Assembly: GCA_007122945.1 (NCBI GenBank)
Contig: SKSP01000477.1
Span: 1-15,442, forward strand
Origin: Ilumatobacteraceae bacterium
GTDB taxonomy: Bacteria; Actinomycetota; Acidimicrobiia; Acidimicrobiales; Ilumatobacteraceae
Length of the DNA: 15,442 nucleotides
Direction of reading: 5' to 3'
A program made the translations under genes and the position numbers. The number at the start of each line of letters is the position of its first letter. Positions within the stretch are counted from its first letter, which is position 1. The notes under the pieces are model-generated. The model did not search any database. It had not been told where the DNA came from and worked only from the letters and a program-made list of their open reading frames with translations. Below, in pieces: positions 6,427 to 13,491 of this stretch.

Positions 6427-8976
6427 ATGGTGAACGTCCCCGACAAGCCGACGCTCGACGGCATCGAGGCCCGCTGGGCCGATCGGTGGGAGGCCGACGA
6501 CACCTACCGGTTCGACCGATCGGCCACCCGCGACCAGGTCTTCGCCATCGACACGCCGCCGCCCACGGTCAGCGGCTCGCTGCACGTCGGGCACGTGTTC
6601 AGCTACACCCACACCGACACGATCGCCCGCTACCAACGGATGCGCGGCAAGCACGTCTTCTATCCGATGGGGTGGGACGACAACGGCCTGCCCACCGAGC
6701 GACGGGTGCAGAACTACTTCGGCGTCCGCTGCGACCCGTCGCAGCCTTACGACCCCGACTTCCAGCCACCGTTCCGGGGTGACCCACCCAAGGACCACCG
6801 CGCGGTCCCGATCTCGCGCCCGAACTTCATCGAGCTCTGTGACGAGCTGGTCGCCATCGACGAACAGGTCTTCGAGGACCTGTTCCGCCGGCTCGGACTG
6901 TCGGTCGACTGGACGCTGCTGTACGCGACGATCGACGAGCGGTCACGCCGCGCCAGCCAGCGGGCGTTCCTGCGCAACCTGGCCCGCGGCGAGGCCTACA
7001 GCCAGGAGGCGCCCACGATGTGGGACGTCGACTTCCAGACCGCCGTGGCCCAGGCCGAGATGGAGGACCGCGAGCGCCCGGGCGCGTACCACCAGATCGC
7101 GTTCCACCGCCTCGGGGCCGACGGCGAGCCCGACGGCGAACACGTCGTGATCGACACCACCCGTCCCGAGCTGCTCGCCGCGTGCGTCGCACTCGTCGCC
7201 CACCCCGACGACGAACGCTTCCGGCCGCTGTTCGGCGCCAAGGTGCGCACCCCGCTCTACGGCGTGGACGTCCCGGTCGTCGCCCACGAGCTCGCCCAGC
7301 CCGACAAGGGCACCGGCATCGCGATGATCTGCACCTTCGGCGACGTCAACGACGTGACGTGGTGGCGCGAGCTGCAGCTCCCGATGCGCTCGATCGTGGG
7401 GCGCGACGGCCGCATCCTGCCCGACCCGCCCGCCGATGTCGACGCCGACGCGTACGCCGAGATCGCCGGGCTCACCGTGAAACAGGCCCAGCGGAAGGTC
7501 GTCGAGCAACTGCAGGCGAGCGACGAGCTGATCGGCGACGTCCGCACGATCACCCACCCGGTGAAGTTCTTCGAGAAGGGCGACCGACCGCTCGAGATCG
7601 TCACCAGCCGGCAGTGGTACATCCGCAACGGCGGGCGCGAGCCCGACCTGCGCGCCGCCCTGGTGAAGCGCGGCGGCGAGATGGCGTGGCATCCCGGCCA
7701 CATGCAGCACCGCTACGACAACTGGGTCGAGGGGCTCACCGGCGACTGGCTGATCAGCCGGCAACGGTTCTTCGGCGTGCCGATCCCGGTGTGGTACCGC
7801 CTCGACGAGCACGGCCAGCCCGAGTACGACGAGCCGATCCTGCCGACCGAGGCCCAGCTCCCGATCGACCCGTCGTCGGACGTCCCACCCGACTTCACCA
7901 GCGACCAGCGCGGCGAGCCCGGCGGGTTCGTCGGCGACCCCGACGTGTTCGACACGTGGGCCACCAGCTCGCTCAGCCCGCAGATCGCCGGCTGTTGGGA
8001 GGACGACCCCGACCTGTTCGAGCGGGTGTTCCCCATGGACATGCGCCCGCAGGGTCACGACATCATCCGGACCTGGCTGTTCTCGACCGTCGTGCGCGCC
8101 CACCACGAGCACGGCAGCGTGCCGTGGACGCACTGCGCGCTGTCGGGCTGGATCCTCGATCCCGATCGCAAGAAGATGTCGAAGTCGAAGGGCAACGTCG
8201 TCACCCCGATCGACCTGTTCGACACGTACGGCACCGACGCCGTCCGCTACTGGGCCGCCTCGGCGCGACCGGGCGTCGACACCGCCTTCAGCGAGGACCA
8301 GATGAAGGTGGGTCGCAAGCTCGCCAACAAGCTCCTCAACGTCACCCGCTTCGTGCTCGGCATCGGCGAGGCCGGCGACACGTGGACGGTGACCGAACCG
8401 GTCGACACGGCGATGCTGGCCGGTCTCGACGCGGTGATCGACGAGGCCACCACCGCGTTCGACGGTTTCGACTACGCCCGGGCGCTGGAGCGCACCGAGT
8501 CGTTCTTCTGGTGGTTCTGCGACGACTACGTCGAGCTCGTGAAGGGGCGCGCGTACGGCTCGCGCGGCGACGCGGCCGCGGCGTCGGCCCGCCTCGCACT
8601 GCGGACCGCGCTCGACGCACTGCAGCGGTTGTTCGCCCCGATCCTGCCGTTCGCCGCCGAGGAAGCCTGGAGCTGGTGGCACGACGCGAGCGTGCACACC
8701 GCCGACTGGCCGACACCGTCGCTCGGCGACGGCGCGTCGGCCGGCGACCTCGACGTCGTCTGCGACGTCCTCGGTCGGGTCCGGCGCGCCAAGACCGAGG
8801 CCAAGGTCAGCCAGCGTTCGGCCGCCGAACGGGTGACGGTGCGGTTGCCCACCGAACAGGTCGCGTCGCTCGAGCTCGGCCGGGCCGACCTCGTCGAGGC
8901 CGGGACCATCGGCGGCCTCGACGTCGAGGTCGCCGACGCGCTCGAGGTCCAGGTCGTGCTCGCGACCGAGACGTGA
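6427..8976 (+). CDS. valS: Valine--tRNA ligase
   Basis: The 849-residue class Ia synthetase charges tRNA(Val) with valine and edits misacylated threonine in the cytoplasm. The HIGH motif is HVGH (53-56, in TVSGSLHVGH) and the KMSKS motif is KMSKS (583-587). The CP1 editing domain lies between them (DTTRPELLAACVALVAHP). The block YPMGWDDNGLPTERRVQNY (79-97) is diagnostic of ValS in the variant type I associate with archaea, Rickettsia and some actinobacteria. An anticodon-binding helical domain follows. The protein ends at VQVVLATET without the long C-terminal coiled-coil arm of canonical bacterial ValS. ATG 6427 follows a -10-like TATCCT by 7 nt. The antisense and +1 frame ORFs across this gene are GC-driven shadows. 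Confidence 0.97.
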   Translation: MVNVPDKPTLDGIEARWADRWEADDTYRFDRSATRDQVFAIDTPPPTVSGSLHVGHVFSYTHTDTIARYQRMRGKHVFYPMGWDDNGLPTERRVQNYFGVRCDPSQPYDPDFQPPFRGDPPKDHRAVPISRPNFIELCDELVAIDEQVFEDLFRRLGLSVDWTLLYATIDERSRRASQRAFLRNLARGEAYSQEAPTMWDVDFQTAVAQAEMEDRERPGAYHQIAFHRLGADGEPDGEHVVIDTTRPELLAACVALVAHPDDERFRPLFGAKVRTPLYGVDVPVVAHELAQPDKGTGIAMICTFGDVNDVTWWRELQLPMRSIVGRDGRILPDPPADVDADAYAEIAGLTVKQAQRKVVEQLQASDELIGDVRTITHPVKFFEKGDRPLEIVTSRQWYIRNGGREPDLRAALVKRGGEMAWHPGHMQHRYDNWVEGLTGDWLISRQRFFGVPIPVWYRLDEHGQPEYDEPILPTEAQLPIDPSSDVPPDFTSDQRGEPGGFVGDPDVFDTWATSSLSPQIAGCWEDDPDLFERVFPMDMRPQGHDIIRTWLFSTVVRAHHEHGSVPWTHCALSGWILDPDRKKMSKSKGNVVTPIDLFDTYGTDAVRYWAASARPGVDTAFSEDQMKVGRKLANKLLNVTRFVLGIGEAGDTWTVTEPVDTAMLAGLDAVIDEATTAFDGFDYARALERTESFFWWFCDDYVELVKGRAYGSRGDAAAASARLALRTALDALQRLFAPILPFAAEEAWSWWHDASVHTADWPTPSLGDGASAGDLDVVCDVLGRVRRAKTEAKVSQRSAAERVTVRLPTEQVASLELGRADLVEAGTIGGLDVEVADALEVQVVLATET

Positions 8977-9004
8977 CCACGGACGGCCGGCAGTCGCTCA
9001 CGGA

Positions 9005-9051
9005 ACGTGAACGTGATCGCGCTCGACGTGATGCGAAACGGCCGGTAGCCT
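9005..9051 (+). promoter_or_regulatory. Promoter of the L,D-transpeptidase gene with ACGTGA repeats
   Basis: The -35-like TCGACG (9023-9028; 4 of 6 to TTGACA) and -10-like TAGCCT (9046-9051) are separated by 17 bp. The GTG start at 9060 follows after 8 nt, so the transcript is probably leaderless. ACGTGA occurs three times, at 9005-9010, 9011-9016 and 9026-9031; the third overlaps the -35 element, which makes it a candidate operator. Confidence 0.6.
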
Positions 9052-9059
9052 TGGCCACC

Positions 9060-9971
9060 GTGCGCACGTCGAGGTTGGGAAAGATCGTGTCGCTGTCGGC
9101 AGCGATGGCGATGATGGGCATCGCGATCGGTGCGGGTGCGGCCGCCGACGACGAGACGACGACCACCGCGACGACCACCGCGACGAGCACCACGGCGACG
9201 AGTACCAGCGCGACGACCACCGCGGTGCCGGAATCGACGACCACGACCACGGTCCCCGAATCCACCACCACCACCACCACGACCACCACGACCACCACGA
9301 CCACGCTGCCGCCGGAGACGACGCTGTCGCCCGCGACGACGCTGGCGGCCGAGACGACGCTGGCGGCCGAGACGACCGACGGGCCGATCACCCGGGCCGC
9401 GAGCAGCGGCGACGGTGCCGTCACCCGGTCCGAGCGGATCGACGCTCCGGTCGAGGTCAGCACACCGGCCGAGCGCAACGGCGGGCCGATGCAGCTCACG
9501 GAGCCGCCCCCGACCCCGACCACCACGACCCTGCCCCCGCCGAACGCGCTCCCACCGAACTCGGGCGAGGGCCGCCGCATCGTCTACTCGAAGTCGAACC
9601 AGTGGGTGTGGCTGATAGAAGCCGACGGCACGATCGTCAAGGACCACCAGGTCTCGGGGAGCCGGGTCTGGAACCTGCCACGGGTCGGCACGTACCAGGT
9701 GTCGTCGAAGTCGATGCACACCTGCGCGCTGCAGAACCCGTCGTTGTGCTGGCGCTACATGGTGCGCTTCGCGCGCGGGCCGAACGCCACCTGGCGCGAC
9801 AACATCGGCTTCCACGAGATCCCGATCGACACCCGCCACGGCGGTCCGGTGCAGGGCGAGTGGCAGCTGGGCGAGCCGCTCAGCGGCGGCTGCGTCCGCC
9901 AGACGACCCACGACGCCGTGTTCCTCTGGGACTGGACGCCGATCGGCACCACCGTGGTCGTGCTCGGCTGA
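9060..9971 (+). CDS. L,D-transpeptidase (YkuD) with long Thr-rich linker
   Basis: The 303-residue product has an N-terminal hydrophobic signal or anchor (about residues 9-28, ending GAGAAADD). A Thr/Pro/Glu-rich linker (about 30-165) includes an unbroken run of 14 Thr and is likely extended and possibly O-glycosylated. The C-terminal YkuD catalytic domain (about 175-303) has the active-site His at GFHEIP (H252) and Cys in LSGGCVRQ (C278). Enzymes of this family make 3-3 cross-links in peptidoglycan or attach proteins to it, outside the membrane. The usual S-H-G-C is S-G-G-C here, and the His-Cys distance is longer than in the textbook motif; I believe both also occur in other actinobacterial members. 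GTG 9060 is chosen because it starts a signal sequence right after a good promoter. The frame is open upstream through valS only by base composition. The LCP gene follows 75 nt downstream. Confidence 0.93.
   Translation: MRTSRLGKIVSLSAAMAMMGIAIGAGAAADDETTTTATTTATSTTATSTSATTTAVPESTTTTTVPESTTTTTTTTTTTTTTLPPETTLSPATTLAAETTLAAETTDGPITRAASSGDGAVTRSERIDAPVEVSTPAERNGGPMQLTEPPPTPTTTTLPPPNALPPNSGEGRRIVYSKSNQWVWLIEADGTIVKDHQVSGSRVWNLPRVGTYQVSSKSMHTCALQNPSLCWRYMVRFARGPNATWRDNIGFHEIPIDTRHGGPVQGEWQLGEPLSGGCVRQTTHDAVFLWDWTPIGTTVVVLG
9264..9305 (+). repeat. Threonine-codon microsatellite in the transpeptidase linker
   Basis: Fourteen consecutive ACC/ACG codons form an imperfect 9-bp (accaccacg) and 3-bp repeat. 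Further ACG/ACC-rich blocks flank it, and near-copies of a 15-bp unit (gcggccgagacgacg) occur around 9346-9377. Tract length could vary between strains by slippage in whole codons. Confidence 0.8.
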
Positions 9972-9997
9972 CGTGGATCGCTGACGCGGACGCGACT

Positions 9998-10017
9998 CCG
10001 GTCTCGATCCCGACCGG
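9998..10017 (+). terminator. Inverted repeat between the transpeptidase and LCP genes
   Basis: CCGGTC (9998-10003) and GACCGG (10012-10017) form a perfect 6-bp stem with an 8-nt loop. It lies 26 nt after the transpeptidase stop and has no U tract. It could be a weak terminator for that gene, or an operator, since it overlaps the expected -35 region of the LCP promoter. Confidence 0.35.
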
Positions 10018-10031
10018 CGCGACGGCGCGGA

Positions 10032-10037
10032 TAACGT
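10032..10037 (+). promoter_or_regulatory. -10 hexamer TAACGT of the LCP gene
   Basis: TAACGT (a TANNNT match) ends 9 nt before ATG 10047, predicting a leaderless or nearly leaderless mRNA. There is no Shine-Dalgarno sequence. A weak -35-like CCGACC (10010-10015) lies 16 bp upstream, inside the inverted repeat at 9998-10017. Confidence 0.45.
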
Positions 10038-10046
10038 GACGCCTCG

Positions 10047-11459
10047 ATGCCGGACGCGACCCCCACCCCAGAATCACCGGCCACCCCAGAACCACCGGCA
10101 CACACCTCGGCGCGACGCACCTGGCCCCAACGCCTGACGATCGCCGGCGCGATCGTCGCCGCCGTCGGCAGCTTCGCAGCGGCGGGCACGCTCGCCGCCG
10201 GCCAGTGGGTCGTGTCCAGCCGCAACCTGGTCGTCCTCGACGAACAGCCCGACGTCGCACCCGGCCAGCAGCGTGGCGACACCACGGTGATCGTCCCCGA
10301 CGGCCCCGGCGGCGACGGTGCCGCCGCCGCTCCCGACATCGGGCCGCCACCGACGTTCCCGCCGGTCGAGCCGGGGGCCAAGAACTTCCTCATCGCCGGC
10401 GCCGACGGCAACGTGTGCATCGACCCCGACTCCCGCTTCGCCCCCGCGTTCGGTGACGCCCACGGCTTCGGGGACCGCAGCGACACGATCATGGTCTGGC
10501 GGGTCAACCCCGGCACCGGCCAGGTCGCCGTGCTGTCGTTCCCGCGCGACCTGTACGTCACGATCGACGGCAGCCGCCAGGGCCGCATCAACACCGCGTA
10601 CCGCCGCGACGATCCCGAGCGGCTACGGGCCACCCTGCTCGACAACTTCGGCATCCGCGTCGACCACTACATCCAGGTCGACTTCTGCGCGTTCAAGCGG
10701 CTCGTCGACGCCGTCGGCGGCGTGGAGGTCCCGTTCGAGTTCCCGGCGCGCGACTCGCGAACCGGCCTGCTCGTCCCCGAGGTCGGCTGCTACAACTTCG
10801 AGGGCGATCACGCCCTCGCCTACGTACGTTCGCGGCGCTACCAGTACGAGGACCCGCCCGGCAGCGGGAACTGGAAGACCGACGGCACGAGCGATCTCGG
10901 GCGCATCGCCCGGCAGCAGGACTTCCTGCGGCGGACCGTCGCCTCCGTGCTCAGCCGGGGCGCGTACACGCCGAGCGTGGTGTCCGCCCTGATCGAGACG
11001 AACCGCGAGCACCTGACGGTCGACAGCGAGCTCACGGTCAGCCGGATGCTCGAGTTCGCCGGCGTCCTCCAGTCGCTCGATCCGGGCACGATCGCCTCGT
11101 ACCAGATCGAGTCGACACCGGAGATGAAGGCCGGCAACTCCGTGCTCGTGCCCCGACTCGGTGGCGACAACATGCAGGCGATCCTCGCGGTGTTCCGCGG
11201 CGAGGCGCTGCTGAGCGACGCTCCGGAACAGGAGCTCGAGCCGACCACCACCCCGCTGCCCCGCCCCGGCGCCACGGTCGACGACGACCCTGATGCCGAC
11301 GACACCGACGACACCGACGGCCCCGACGCCATCGAGGACCGCCTCGACGGCGCCGCACCCGACGGCGACGACGAACCGCCGACGGCCACGTTGCCCGAGG
11401 TGAGCGCGGAGGAGAACCTGCTCGGCATCGCCCCGCCCCGCGACGTCACCTGCCCCTGA
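10047..11459 (+). CDS. LytR-CpsA-Psr (LCP) family cell-wall polymer ligase
   Basis: The 470-residue product has a Pro/Thr-rich cytoplasmic tail, one membrane segment (about residues 30-52) and an extracellular linker. The LCP catalytic domain runs from about 112 to 300: KNFLIAGAD, SDTIMVWRVNP with Asp146, FPRDLYV with Arg167, GRINTAY with Arg180, DHYIQVDFCAFKRLVDAVGG, AYVRSRRYQY and DLGRIARQQDFLR with Arg286. These Arg/Asp residues bind the polyprenyl pyrophosphate and a metal ion in known LCP enzymes. The family transfers polymers such as arabinogalactan or teichoic acid from undecaprenyl carriers to peptidoglycan. The C-terminus after about 395 is a disordered Asp/Pro/Thr-rich tail ending VTCP, with no recognisable LytR_C domain. 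It follows the L,D-transpeptidase gene, so both neighbours act on peptidoglycan. The exact polymer cannot be told from the sequence. Confidence 0.95.
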   Translation: MPDATPTPESPATPEPPAHTSARRTWPQRLTIAGAIVAAVGSFAAAGTLAAGQWVVSSRNLVVLDEQPDVAPGQQRGDTTVIVPDGPGGDGAAAAPDIGPPPTFPPVEPGAKNFLIAGADGNVCIDPDSRFAPAFGDAHGFGDRSDTIMVWRVNPGTGQVAVLSFPRDLYVTIDGSRQGRINTAYRRDDPERLRATLLDNFGIRVDHYIQVDFCAFKRLVDAVGGVEVPFEFPARDSRTGLLVPEVGCYNFEGDHALAYVRSRRYQYEDPPGSGNWKTDGTSDLGRIARQQDFLRRTVASVLSRGAYTPSVVSALIETNREHLTVDSELTVSRMLEFAGVLQSLDPGTIASYQIESTPEMKAGNSVLVPRLGGDNMQAILAVFRGEALLSDAPEQELEPTTTPLPRPGATVDDDPDADDTDDTDGPDAIEDRLDGAAPDGDDEPPTATLPEVSAEENLLGIAPPRDVTCP

Positions 11460-11466
11460 CGTTCTC

Positions 11467-11504
11467 GGCTGCAGGGATTCCCGTCCTCGCGAAGATCTGC
11501 AGCC
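11467..11504. terminator. Hairpin between convergent LCP and VWA genes
   Basis: GGCTGCAG (11467-11474) pairs perfectly with CTGCAGCC (11497-11504), giving an 8-bp stem around a 22-nt loop. It starts 7 nt after the LCP stop and lies downstream of both convergent genes, so it could terminate in both directions. There is no U tract, as is common in actinobacteria. Confidence 0.45.
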
Positions 11505-11566
11505 CAGATCCTCCTCAGGTGGTGGAACATCCGTCGGCGGAGACGCTGCGCAGATCCTCGTCAGGT
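11505..11566. repeat. Pair of 16-bp direct repeats, 30 bp apart
   Basis: CAGATCCTCCTCAGGT (11505-11520) and CAGATCCTCGTCAGGT (11551-11566) differ at one base. The second copy includes the VWA stop codon (11561-11563) and its last codon. This looks like a small duplication of the 3' end of the gene, or a paired protein-binding site. Confidence 0.6.
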
Positions 11567-12340
11567 CTCGAGCACCCGGGCGAGGGCGTCGGGGACGCCA
11601 GCCGGACCACCGACCACCGTGACCCGGGCACCGACCGCGGTCGCGAGCGCTTCGGCCTCCGCGCTGTCGCCCTCGGGCGCGACGATGACGAGCTCGTCCA
11701 CGAGGCGAGCGGCAGCCGTCACGTCGCCCGGCTCGGTCGCCCGGCAGTCCGACAGCAGCACGGCGATGCGGCGCCCGGCGTTCGATCGGGCGAGTTGCTC
11801 GGCCGCCGCGGTGAGCGCCGCGGCCACGTCGGTCGTGCCGTGGCCACGGAGCGCCAACACGGCGTCCACGACCTCCTCGACCGGGCGGTCGCGGTCCTGG
11901 GACTTCGGCACGACCACCTCCTTGCCGAACGACAGGACCGAGTAGTCGCCGGGCACGCGACACGCGACCGCGGCTGCTGCCACCGCCGAGGTGGCGAGCG
12001 GCGCTCCGCCCATCGATCCGCTGCGGTCGACCACCAGCGCGATCGCCGTCGCCGGCGTCACCCACCCGCGCACCCGGAGACCCTCCGGGTCGACCGCTTC
12101 ACCGGCGGCGCGCGCCGCGGCGATCGCGTCGAGGCTGGCATCGAGATCGAGGTCGCCACCGTCGGGTCGGAACGGCTGCTCGCGCAGCCGCCCGACCCCG
12201 CGTGGCCGCATCGGTCCGCGTCGGGCGAGGTCGAGGAACAACCGACCCGCCAGTCGCTTCGCCAGCTCGCGGAGTGCGGGGTCGGTGGCACCGGTCAGGT
12301 CGGCCAGCAGGCCCATCGTGTCGTCGGGGTCGTCCTGCAT
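11561..12340 (-). CDS. VWA domain protein, partner of MoxR (start uncertain)
   Basis: From ATG 12340 the product has 259 residues: a helical N-terminal part and a von Willebrand A domain from about residue 98 to the end. The MIDAS metal site is visible as DRSGSM (Asp105, Ser107, Ser109), a Thr in GHGTTDV and Asp in LLSDCRATEPGD. Proteins of this kind (CoxE-like) pair with MoxR ATPases to mature or activate enzymes. The true start is probably further upstream. The frame is open to 12496, nearly all third codon positions there are G or C, and the residues just before the ATG (LARNPRFEQISPEVGELDE) look like conserved protein. No ATG, GTG or TTG exists in that stretch. A CTG at 12494-12496 overlaps the moxR stop as CTGA and would give 311 residues. 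Confidence 0.85.
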   Translation of the reverse strand: MQDDPDDTMGLLADLTGATDPALRELAKRLAGRLFLDLARRGPMRPRGVGRLREQPFRPDGGDLDLDASLDAIAAARAAGEAVDPEGLRVRGWVTPATAIALVVDRSGSMGGAPLATSAVAAAAVACRVPGDYSVLSFGKEVVVPKSQDRDRPVEEVVDAVLALRGHGTTDVAAALTAAAEQLARSNAGRRIAVLLSDCRATEPGDVTAAARLVDELVIVAPEGDSAEAEALATAVGARVTVVGGPAGVPDALARVLET

Positions 12341-12492
12341 GGCCTCGTCGACCGCGGCCTCGTCGAGCTCCCCGACCTCCGGGGAGATCTGCTCGAAGCG
12401 CGGGTTCCGGGCCAGTTCGCGCCGCGAGGTCGTCCGTCGACGGCTGTCGGCGACCGCCTCGTCCGCCTCGTCACCCTCCTTGGGCGGCGAGT

Positions 12493-13491
12493 TCAGGGGG
12501 AGTTGGTGGCCCCGGTCGGGGCTCCAGCTTTTCCCTCGCCGTCACCCTCCTCGCCGGTCGACCGCCCGAACACGGACGTCCACAACTCGGTGATGACCTC
12601 CTCGGCGGTGCGGGCGCTCCCCTCGCGCAACCGCACCCGACCCGACAGCGCCATCAGCGCGGCGTCGAGCGAGACGCTCGGCTGGTCGATCGTGGCGCCC
12701 CGGAGCTCGGCGAGCGACGCCGCCACCGCGCAGGTGTCGATCGCGCCGCGCACGGACGACCCGACCCGCAGGTCGGGGTGTGAGCGGGTCGCCCGGACGA
12801 GCTCGACCACCCGGTCGACCCACTCCGGGTCGAGCGGTGGTCCGTCGCCGATCGGTGCCGTCCGAGTGGCGATGGCGGACTCCTCCTCGGCGGTCTGGTA
12901 CGTGACCGCGAGACGGCAGACGCGGTCGTAGATCGCACCGGAGATGCGGGCCGTGCCGACGGCGTCGAACGGGTTCATCGCGGCCACCAGTCGGAAGCCG
13001 GGCGCCGCGACGACGTGCCCGAGTCGCGGGACATGCAGCTCGCGCTCGCTCATCACCGTGACGAGCACGTTCAGCGTCTCCTCCGGCACCCGGTTGATCT
13101 CCTCGACGTACAACAGCGATCCGTCGCGGAGCGCGGTGACGAGCGCACCGTCGACGAACACGTCGGGGTCGTAGCCGTCGGCGAGGACGCGCGACGGGTC
13201 GAAGTGCCCGACGAGGCGCGCCGGCGTCAACTCGGCGTTGCCCTCCACGAACTCGAAGCCGACACCGAGCTCGTGGGCGACGGCCCGCAGCAACGTGGAC
13301 TTCCCGGTACCCGGCGGCCCCTCGATCAGGACGTGACGGTCGGCGGTGAGCGCCGCGACGACGAGCTCGATCTCGCGCCGGCGGCCGACCAGCTGCTCGC
13401 CGAGCCGGGCGACGAGCCCGGCCGGAACCGCGGCGGCCGGATCGGGGATGGCCGGATCGGCGGTGGGGGGAACGGCCGGGTCAGCCGCCAT
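12493..13491 (-). CDS. MoxR-family AAA+ ATPase
   Basis: The 332-residue product has a Pro/Ala-rich start, then an AAA_3 core: Walker A GPPGTGKS (58-65), Walker B LLYVEE (126-131, with EINR following) and sensor 1 AAMNPFD (Asn173). A C-terminal lid of helices follows, with an acidic Gly-rich tail. MoxR proteins are hexameric ATPases that work with a VWA protein as chaperones for metal- or cofactor-containing enzymes. ATG 13491 lies inside the 3' end of the alcohol dehydrogenase gene (11-nt overlap). The stop is immediately followed by, or overlaps, the VWA reading frame, so the three genes are very probably co-transcribed and translationally coupled. Confidence 0.93.
   Translation of the reverse strand: MAADPAVPPTADPAIPDPAAAVPAGLVARLGEQLVGRRREIELVVAALTADRHVLIEGPPGTGKSTLLRAVAHELGVGFEFVEGNAELTPARLVGHFDPSRVLADGYDPDVFVDGALVTALRDGSLLYVEEINRVPEETLNVLVTVMSERELHVPRLGHVVAAPGFRLVAAMNPFDAVGTARISGAIYDRVCRLAVTYQTAEEESAIATRTAPIGDGPPLDPEWVDRVVELVRATRSHPDLRVGSSVRGAIDTCAVAASLAELRGATIDQPSVSLDAALMALSGRVRLREGSARTAEEVITELWTSVFGRSTGEEGDGEGKAGAPTGATNSP

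Noticed and set aside
7020..9059. Upstream extension of the transpeptidase frame through valS
   Set aside because: It is a GC-driven open frame, Arg/Pro-rich and overlapping a clear valS. The signal sequence begins at GTG 9060.
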